This document shows, in pieces, positions 8,210-14,343 of a stretch of 14,343 nucleotides of DNA. Location of the stretch: NCBI GenBank assembly GCA_002751075.1, contig NAOQ01000036.1:240021-254363 (forward strand), written 5' to 3'. Made by a program: the position numbers and the translations under genes. The notes under the pieces were generated by a model that searched no databases, was not told where the DNA came from, and saw only the letters and a program-made list of their open reading frames with translations. Positions within the stretch are counted from its first letter, which is position 1. The number at the start of each line of letters is the position of its first letter. Origin of the DNA: Ichthyophonus hoferi (lineage: Eukaryota; Opisthokonta; Ichthyosporea; Ichthyophonida; Ichthyophonidae).

Positions 8210-9060
8210 CAGTCGTGGATAGTTGATCAAATAGAACTACTAGATTTTGTGAGCGGGATAGACTCTTTTTCTGCTCATGAGATGGTCATGGCGTTGATCG
8301 CAAATCGGAGTGAGTAGATTATCTTAAGATCGCGATTAACGGTCAAAAACAATTATCACCTTTTCCATACCCTTTGGGATGCGGATGTAGTTCTCCTCAG
8401 CTCAGTGAAACGTATTGCAGACTGGTTGTAATTTTACGGATTCCTTTTCCTGCACTATTTTCCACGCATCTCTCAATTAATAAACCCTTTATAATCCAGG
8501 GGCGAAAACAATACATGTGATTTGCTGGCAAGTTAATATCATAGCGATGTGCTCATTTTTGGTCATAGAAAGTGCAGTAACATCGGTAGTTTTGTTTTGA
8601 GGTAGCTTGCTTTTGTTGTTTCTCCCATGTATTTTACAAGGTAAAGACGAAAGACAACCAGTTGTGTTGGTCAGCCGCTCTCCTGCCCGTAGGACTTGAT
8701 TAGTTCATGGATGTATTGGTCATTTGGTTGGATGACATGGCCGAGGACGTTGGTATGCATTCCTTTGGTCCTGTTCGGGGACTTTGATCAAAGGCCTTCT
8801 TATCAGCCGGCTATTTTGATATAATGACCACGTCATCGAGATTGCACCAGTGTCAGTAAACTGCATTTTTAAGGCATAAGCATAAATTCTGATATATAAG
8901 CCGGAAAGGCACGTGTGGTGTTAGCAAATCCATTTGGGGTGGTCAGGGTCCTACACTGATTGAGTTTAATGCATATAGACTGGTGCAGCAAGTTTTGCAT
9001 GTAGACATGCTGATGTAATGTCTGGTGGAAGCGTGCTGGGCCTGCAATCCTATTGAGATA
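8210..9060 (-). mobile_element. Broken Ty3/gypsy LTR retrotransposon fossil (RT-RNase H part)
   Basis: On the minus strand, motifs occur in the Ty3/gypsy order. PNGFANTTRAF at 8905-8940 corresponds to the PFGL.NAP..F box. LDDVVIISK at 8814-8840 is the YLDD catalytic box region of reverse transcriptase. LGHVIQP at about 8730-8750 matches the FLGH.I segment. AEENYI at about 8384-8403 matches the ERNY box of RNase H, and LTVNRDLKIIYSL at about 8310-8345 matches the FTVITDHKPL stretch. The copy is broken in many places and looks old. No gag, protease or integrase was identified, and no end repeats were found for it. Confidence 0.75.
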
Positions 9061-9472
9061 AGGAATAAGTCTTCACTTATCACCATTCAGATGGTATTAG
9101 ATGGCCGAGTCTATATCTCAATACTAATTGCGGATTAAATCACGCAATTTCATAATTTCCAAGGCTTCAATGATTTCAGAACGCCAGGAAATGATGGAAT
9201 ATAATTATTTACCCGATAACTCTAAATAAAAAACATCACAAACAACATACATATTTTTGAATATAATCTTTTACATCAAAGTAATTTATTAATTAGGTAG
9301 ATTAACTTAATAAATTTATTGGAAATATTAATAAGTAGAAATACAATACAATTAGCGCATCAATATACAACCGATGAATATGGGCCTGAATTAATCAGGA
9401 ACGTAATACAACATACATAAAAAACTATGCTATATAGGGTTTTGTCCGAAATATCAACACATAAATTGGCCA
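9061..9472. other. AT-rich DNA between the gypsy fossil and the LTR-like block
   Basis: No open frame of note. On the minus strand it holds a TATA-like string (ccctatatagca, about 9429-9440) and aataaattt (about 9311-9319), which could be remnants of LTR promoter and polyadenylation signals continuing the block at 9473-9597. That assignment is tentative. Confidence 0.3.
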
Positions 9473-9597
9473 AAGCAGATCATGAAATGATTGGTCCAAT
9501 ATTAGTTGACTGAATAACGTTCTTAACTAGACAAATTAATTTGTCAATACACAGAATGTGAGCACTTACACCAAATAAGAAAAAAATACTCAAGAAC
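9473..9597 (-). mobile_element. LTR-like block, inverted copy of the window's first 120 bases
   Basis: The minus strand aligns with 6-119, with a 30-base identical block (9498-9527 against 66-95) and diverged sequence on both sides, for example attgacaaat followed a little later by the shared gttaagaacg. There is no primer-binding-site-like motif at the corresponding end, so this may be a solo or partial LTR. It lies on the same strand as the gypsy fossil and just upstream of it, but ownership is unproven. Confidence 0.55.
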
Positions 9598-9640
9598 CAT
9601 TAAAATAAGGACACAATAACCTTAGATCTTAGAAACAAGA

Positions 9641-10009
9641 TCAAGTAATTCTAGTGGTCCTCCGTGGTCTTCCGTGAGTTGTATTAGTCAATAAGGTTTT
9701 TTGCAATTGGTCCCATTGACATTGATGAACATTGTGATAAATGAGTCTTGCGGAAAGAATAAAAGGGATAACTAATAATAAATATGGTTCTAAGCACGAT
9801 ATGTGCTTAGCAAAGAGAAATAAGGTTAAACAAGTTTTAAACGCCTGATTTCTTAATTGTAGCAAGTACAAAAGAAAGTCAGTTGTGCCAGCATGCTTCA
9901 TGATTCTATATGCAACTACAATTTGAGATAAGGAGATATCTGAGTAAAATAAACAACTGGTTCGAGTCAGATCTAAAAGCATCAAGATCATCACCTTAAC
10001 ATTGCTCAT
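9641..10009 (-). CDS. Unidentified 122-codon frame, doubtful
   Basis: The frame runs from an ATG at 10009 to TGA-type termination near 9641. The peptide is hydrophobic with several Cys residues (FAKHISCLEPYLLLVIPFIL could span a membrane) and has an Arg/Thr-rich end (HGRPRRTTRIT). An open extension further upstream runs into the simple-repeat array and is not credible. It has no recognisable domain and no promoter, and it borders an LTR-like block. It may be chance or an old element remnant. Confidence 0.15.
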   Translation of the reverse strand: MSNVKVMILMLLDLTRTSCLFYSDISLSQIVVAYRIMKHAGTTDFLLYLLQLRNQAFKTCLTLFLFAKHISCLEPYLLLVIPFILSARLIYHNVHQCQWDQLQKTLLTNTTHGRPRRTTRIT

Positions 10010-10064
10010 GCTAAACCGATTGATTGTGTAACAATAATCGCAAGAGGAAGAAAACACAATACTC

Positions 10065-10518
10065 AAATATAGTAGTAATGGTAGTAGTAATAGCAATAAT
10101 AATAGTAATAGTAGTAGTCATAGTAATAGTAATAGTAATAGTAATTAATAGTAATAGTAATAATAATAGTAGCAGTAATAGTAATAGTAGCAGTAATAGT
10201 AATAGTAATGGTAATAGTAATAGCAATAGTAATTATTAGTAATAGTAATAGTAATAGTAATAGTAATAGTAATAGTAATAGTAATAATAATAGTAATAAT
10301 AGTAGTAATAGTGGTAGTAATTGTGATATTAATAGTAATAGTAATAGTAATAGTAATAGTAGTAATGAAAGTAAAAGTAAAAGAAGTGGTAAGAATAATA
10401 ATAATAGCAATAGTAATAATAACAGTAATAATATTAGTAATAGTAGTAGCTTTAGTAATAGTAATATTAAATAGCAGCAGTATTAATATTAGTAATAGTA
10501 ATAGTAGTAGTAATAGTC
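10065..10518. repeat. (AATAGT)n-type simple repeat array, about 450 bp
   Basis: Imperfect units of agtaat/aatagt, with AGT, AAT and AGC variants, run almost without a break. Because the unit is a multiple of three, every frame stays open for long stretches, giving Ser-Asn, Val-Ile or Leu/Ile/Tyr-only translations on the two strands. Those frames are artefacts of the repeat. Interruptions (for example tgtgatatt near 10322 and gaaagtaaaagt near 10367) suggest an old, diverging microsatellite. Confidence 0.95.
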
Positions 10519-11010
10519 CTCTGAAGTAAGGCTACATTCTGGAGCAAGCCGGATTCGCTTATTGAGAAAAAGCACCCTTTATATCGATTCTTATACATCT
10601 AGGAGAATACGCGCTTATCTACCATTTGACAAAAGAATGATTGTCAACCACTGCAACCAATCCAGAGCCAGGCGAGATCCAGTCTTGCAATAACACTTAA
10701 ATTTTAATTTTTCTTCAAAACAATAACCAGTGGTAAGATCGATATCATAATAGTTTATAACTCTGTTGAGCATAAAATAAATAAGCTTGTGATGAAGTAG
10801 ACATATTACAGTATAACAGGAAATAGATAAGTAGTAGTCAAGGTAAGTGTATAAGTCTGAAGAGTAAGCTTGGCATTATGTTAGCTTAAATAAATCTCCA
10901 TTTGATATATAGCAGAAACTAAAGCATGATATAATGTACTACAAGGCCCCACCCATGTAGTATTATTTCATATAATCACGACAGATATATGCAGCAACAC
11001 GTTTCCTAGT
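10519..11010. other. Intergenic, no gene seen
   Basis: Unique-looking sequence with no credible open frame, tRNA or repeat. It separates the simple-repeat array from the 3' end of the small spliced gene on the minus strand. Confidence 0.5.
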
Positions 11011-11011
11011 T

Positions 11012-11028
11012 TTTATTAGATATTTATT
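11012..11028 (-). terminator. Putative polyadenylation signals of the small spliced gene
   Basis: On the minus strand AATAAA occurs at 11023-11028 and again at 11012-11017, roughly 48 and 59 bases after the TAG at 11076-11078. That is a plausible distance for a short 3' UTR. In AT-rich DNA such hexamers also arise by chance. Confidence 0.4.
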
Positions 11029-11075
11029 TATGTTGTTAAAATATAATGTAACTATAATATATATACATCTATTGA

Positions 11076-11239
11076 CTATTTTGGCGCCAATGTCTCTATA
11101 GTTTCAAGAATAGCAGTGTCATCCACGCCACTAAGATCCTTCTTTGCTAGTGGGTCAAAATCATTCAGAAGATCTTCTGTTATCTTATTGGCCTCAGCAT
11201 CTTCTACTATCTGATCCTTTTCCTCTTGAGTTTCATCAG
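11076..11239 (-). CDS. Small spliced gene: shared terminal exon (acidic C-terminal part)
   Basis: The exon begins after a good acceptor (ttcctgctcAG) at 11240 and ends at TAG 11076-11078. With the incoming G from either upstream exon it encodes 54 residues, starting ADETQEEKDQIVEDAEANK and ending LETIETLAPK. The first half is strongly acidic and probably helical. The middle, LLNDFDPLAKKDLSG, carries a DPL-type short motif of the sort that can bind endocytic adaptors, but this is only a resemblance. There is no signal peptide or membrane segment. Together with 12614-12746 it gives a 98-aa protein, and with 11411-11432 a 61-aa protein. I do not recognise the family. Exact phase agreement with two separate donors is the main support. 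Confidence 0.7.
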
Positions 11240-11410
11240 CTGAGCAGGAAAGAGGAAGGCAATGTCAGGCTATATTGTATAATAGTGTATGTATGAATGT
11301 AAATTGCATTACCACAAGTAATTATTATCCTGTCATACATATGCTTGTATAGTGGGCATCCTATCTTATATACGAACTTCGCTACATACTGAGAAAATAA
11401 ATACCCTTAC

Positions 11411-11432
11411 CTGCATATTGGGTTTCTGCCAT
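11411..11432 (-). CDS. Alternative 5' exon (or source of a 15-base microexon) of the small spliced gene
   Basis: From ATG at 11432 this reads MAETQYA plus one G, then a GTAAGG donor at 11410. The phase matches the terminal exon exactly, giving MAETQYA-ADETQEEKDQ and a 61-aa product. A TATATATA stretch lies about 50 bases upstream on the minus strand (11480-11488). Alternatively, the CAG inside ATGGCAG (preceded by ctattctctatgg) could be an acceptor, making 11425-11411 a 15-base microexon that would add ETQYA in frame between the distal and terminal exons. Which use is real cannot be decided from sequence. Confidence 0.5.
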
Positions 11433-11479
11433 AGAGAATAGTTTAATGTAGAATAAGTTGTAATATCTTATGGTCACAA

Positions 11480-11488
11480 TATATATAT
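11480..11488 (-). promoter_or_regulatory. TATA-like stretch upstream of the proximal start
   Basis: The TATATATA-like run on the minus strand lies about 50 bases before ATG 11432, a reasonable spacing for a short 5' UTR. In such AT-rich DNA this is weak evidence on its own. Confidence 0.3.
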
Positions 11489-12217
11489 CGCATAATCCCT
11501 CAGCTATATTTATTCACGCTCAAATATATCGGTATGACTAACTGAAAACTAGTGCTGATATCATAATAGATATTCATTCATGCGTGCATTATATTGTATG
11601 GTTGTAGCATTTCAGATAGTGCACAGTTTTTCAATATCAGGTAGATAGATAATCTCTCCTGCACCTTTAATATAAAGTAAAACTATATTATAAATAAAAA
11701 AGTTTATTAGCTTTCGAAACCCAGGTTAAAGCTAACAGTTTTTTATTAAAACCATTACCATTAGCAAAGAAAACAAATATTTCCATCATATGACATGCTG
11801 ACAGATTCCTTGATCACGACACAAAAAATAATGTAGATAAATGCAGCAGAAGAATTCTCTACATAATGAATATGGACCAAATAAAACATATTATATAAAA
11901 TTTAAAATTGTCTTCAAACCTACTGGAATATTATAAAGCAATATATTCAACAATATTTTTCCATACTAACTTGATTTAGCCAAAATAAACCCACAAATAT
12001 ACCCAGATTGAGTAAATAATCAAAAAAAAAAATATTGTAATTAAATTGTTGTTGTCAAGTAAATGGGAAATATTAAGTATATAATAAACTTTATTATGAA
12101 CAAACAGTAAACCCCTGTTGTCATTCTCCCATATTTTGATTATCCAATAAAAATTCACTTAAAATCTTAATAATGATAAAATTTTCGGATTCAGATTCAT
12201 TCAGAAAAGACCGTAAT

Positions 12218-12235
12218 ATAATATTATAATATTAT
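12218..12235. repeat. Perfect 18-base AT palindrome
   Basis: ATAATATTATAATATTAT equals its own reverse complement. It lies in the long intron of the small gene. Chance is likely at this base composition, though it could form a cruciform. Confidence 0.6.
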
Positions 12236-12613
12236 TATATTAAAACAATATTATGACTATATTTTAACTTTTAAAATGAGATTTTATTTTTAAGCTTGAT
12301 TAGCAATACATGCTCAGTAGTCTAAACTTATTTGATATAATATTGGACTAATACATACATCAAGATATGTTTTACTTGACAAATGAAGGCTTCAAAAACA
12401 AAAACAGAAGAACTACATCGCATTATTGTACAAAGATGCTGAAATAGTTGACTCCACCTAATCCTTGGAGTTAAGCGGCAGGCCTAAATCATAAGCCAAC
12501 CTCGAAGCCATCACATATTATATCACATTAGATTATAGTCACCTATATTATGCTTATATTACGTTATGCTATATTATACTACCTACATTAACAAAAACAA
12601 CAGGTCAACTCAC

Positions 12614-12746
12614 CTGCTGCGACAGGTGCATCGGCAGCGACTGGTGAAAGAATCTCCTCCATGTTGTGAGATGCACTAGACGACCTCACAATGGTCTCAT
12701 TCTGAAGAGAAATAAGCTTCTCAGAAGCAGGGGCTACTGCTGCCAT
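12614..12746 (-). CDS. Small spliced gene: distal first exon
   Basis: ATG at 12746 (context tttatcATGGC, G at +4) opens 44 codons plus one base, ending GCAGCAG before a GTGAGT donor. It encodes MAAVAPASEKLISLQ at the N-terminus, a Ser run (RSSSAS) and an Ala/Pro-rich end (SPVAADAPVAA). The frame stays open further upstream, but that would add a hydrophobic leader lying between the TATA box and this ATG; the downstream ATG has the better context. Joined to 11076-11239 the product is 98 residues, small, acidic and soluble-looking. The exon is much richer in GC than its surroundings, which supports coding. Function unknown. Confidence 0.65.
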
Positions 12747-12842
12747 GATAAAGATGAAGTTTGTAGTTGCAAGTCGAAAAATCAAAACAACAAGAAAATA
12801 CAAAAATATGCTTTGCTAAGACCGGACAATCTTACGATAACG

Positions 12843-12850
12843 TATTTATA
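12843..12850 (-). promoter_or_regulatory. TATA box (TATAAATA) of the distal promoter
   Basis: A perfect TATAAATA lies on the minus strand about 97 bases upstream of ATG 12746. Initiation about 30 bases downstream would leave a 5' UTR of about 65-70 bases. The position and consensus match make it the best promoter candidate in the window. Confidence 0.55.
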
Positions 12851-14343
12851 CAATATAGTACAGAGCGAAGCAAATGACGAATAATTTCTAAATACCAATA
12901 GGGTTTTGTTTTGTTTTTGGAGTAAACTATATTGGTTAGTATTTAATATAAAAATGTATAAAAATAAATTTTATTTAAAAATGTTATTAGTGTGATAATA
13001 TAAAATATAGTGCATTAAGTCTATATTAAACATTTTGTAAGAGCATATTTACACAAAAGCGCTAAAAGCAAAACAAATGCGAGTAATTCTTCAAGGGAGA
13101 ATGAAAGATATTTTAATACGGAATAAAGTATTTTGATTACAATAAAATTAAATGAAATTTTTTACATATTCAATACCTTTTTTTTTTTGTTTAATCATTA
13201 CAAAGAATATGGAATCCTATGTACATTTTTAAAACTAAATGCTTACGTCAGGTTTTATCTCCCATATCGAGTTATCACAAGGACAGTGCCTAAGTTAAAT
13301 TAACTAACTTGCTATTATAACCTTTTTGCTCCCCAGCTTAACCATATATCTCAATGCAGGGTTAATATTATTTATGTATAATTATAAAAATATAAAAACA
13401 TAAATACTTTAATATGTATATGTATACTTACAAACAAGTAGATCGCAATAACACATTCAAAATTTATTTTCACATTATTAGATCAGAGTTGGTTAAAGAA
13501 GGTTTAATTAAGCCAATCATATTTTACTATTACATTTTTAAAAATTAAGATACGCCCAAGCGCAAGAATATTTGTAGACTAATTTTAGCAATTGATAAAC
13601 GGCTTTATTTAATCATAGCTAATCATGTACAATTATTACCAAGCTACAAGATTAATTTATGAAAATTGCCAATAACAAGGATAAATAGAAGACGAATGGT
13701 ACAATACAATTGCATTCCATTTTTTCTTTCTTTTTTTTTTTCTTGGATGATCAGCACATTTTTTTTGTAAGGCATTTTTATTTTTGGTCCTAGTTTCTCT
13801 AGCACTAATATCATGAGTATTATTGGCCTGTTAAAATCTTAACCACAAAAGTATAGCATAATGTGTCGGTTAACTGATCAAGGCTTAAAATTTCTTTTTT
13901 CAGAATAATGCAAAAGAAGAAAATGGGCATTTAATCACATTAGTATATATAAAAAATACTATTGGGATGTAGGAGATACTTCTGATATATCTATTGAACA
14001 TTTAACTATTTGAAAGCAGGAAGCCAGACTACTATTTATTGGTCCGAAATGCAGAATAAAATTATTTAAAAATAAATATGATTCGAAACAATAAACTTTT
14101 CATTGCCTTGGATATCTAAGATTATCACTATTCTGATTGGTACGGAACACGGGATAAATAGATGGCCAACTTGAAAACACCCTTAGAGATATATTTGAAT
14201 AAGAGGCATTTTTTCCTATTTTCTTATAAATATTAAATAATTGGGTTAATAACTCGAATGAATTCTTTTATAATGCACATCAAAAAGTTTAATTTGTATG
14301 AGTAAGTAATCGACATTCCTTTGAAACTATTTCAAACAATAAA
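12851..14343. other. AT-rich intergenic DNA upstream of the small gene
   Basis: There is no open frame long enough to support, no RNA gene and no recognisable element. It contains T tracts (about 13180-13190 and 13728-13741) and many short A/T runs. A possible acceptor-like ttttttcag near 13896-13904 is followed by a short open stretch, but no donor or partner exon could be matched to it. Confidence 0.5.

Larger units (their letters stand above)
11240..12613 (-). other. Long first intron of the small spliced gene
   Basis: A GTGAGT donor at 12613 and the TGCTCAG acceptor ending at 11240 define a phase-1 intron of 1374 bases for the distal form. Its 171-base 3' part (11410-11240, donor GTAAGG) serves as the intron of the proximal form. 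Apart from the 11411-11432 exon, nothing coding is seen. The middle is very AT-rich, with a perfect 18-base AT palindrome at 12218-12235. The intron is long compared with what is usual in fungi. Confidence 0.55.

Noticed and set aside
9952-9976. ggttcgagtc string resembling a tRNA T-arm
   Set aside because: The flanking bases do not pair as a T stem, and no acceptor, D or anticodon arm can be folded upstream.
10011-10529. Several long open frames on both strands (Ser-Asn, Val-Ile and poly-Leu types)
   Set aside because: They are translations of the AATAGT-type array and have no non-repeat sequence of their own.
12455-12490. Sequence around ttggagttaagcggcaggcct that resembles the central part of 5S rRNA
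   Set aside because: The likeness covers only about 20 bases; the conserved 5S flanks and pairing arms are missing. A 5S-derived SINE would need more copies to show.
12588-12613. Reading the distal exon of the small gene through to the next stop as an unspliced protein
   Set aside because: The last residues (LTCCFC) lie past a strong GTGAGT donor, and the phase agrees with the terminal exon, so splicing explains the sequence better.
1-14343. CRISPR arrays, bacterial operons, riboswitches or phage genes
   Set aside because: No spaced direct repeats, Shine-Dalgarno-led gene clusters or prokaryotic protein families are visible. The window is eukaryotic in character.

Overview
The window looks like a gene-poor, AT-rich stretch of a eukaryotic nuclear genome. 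The evidence is spliced coding sequence with GT...AG introns, a TATAAATA box upstream of a start codon, long simple-sequence arrays, and decayed Ty1/copia-type and Ty3/gypsy-type LTR retrotransposons. There are no bacterial operons or Shine-Dalgarno sites. An early-diverging fungus would fit, but nothing here fixes the lineage.

Layout. 1-1570: LTR-like sequence with a primer-binding-site-like motif, then a broken copia fossil whose polymerase-end pieces lie on both strands between two related LTR-like repeats. 1571-3300: intergenic DNA with one short unidentified open frame (2318-2563), a TATTG pentamer array and a cluster of short palindromic and tandem repeats. 3310-4862: a 38-aa open frame, then two related but decayed coding pieces in convergent orientation (about 3736-3960 plus, 4655-4862 minus) of a family I cannot name. 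5377-7356 minus: the only long gene, a single-exon 659-residue Ser/Thr/Asn-rich protein with a folded-looking C-terminal ~140 residues. 8210-9060 minus: a broken Ty3/gypsy RT-RNase H fossil. 9473-9597 minus: an LTR-like block matching the first ~120 bases of the window in inverted orientation. 10065-10518: a ~450-bp AATAGT-type array. 11076-12746 minus: a small spliced gene. The rest is AT-rich DNA with nothing I can identify.

The most interesting observation is the small spliced gene. A distal first exon (12614-12746, with its own TATAAATA box) and a second 5' exon (11411-11432, with its own ATG) both end in the same codon phase at good GT donors, and both fit the terminal exon (11076-11239). 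They predict proteins of 98 and 61 residues sharing an acidic C-terminal part. The last 15 bases of the second exon could also work as an in-frame microexon. I do not recognise the protein. The genes show no sign of working together; the window reads as two host genes in a repeat-rich neighbourhood.
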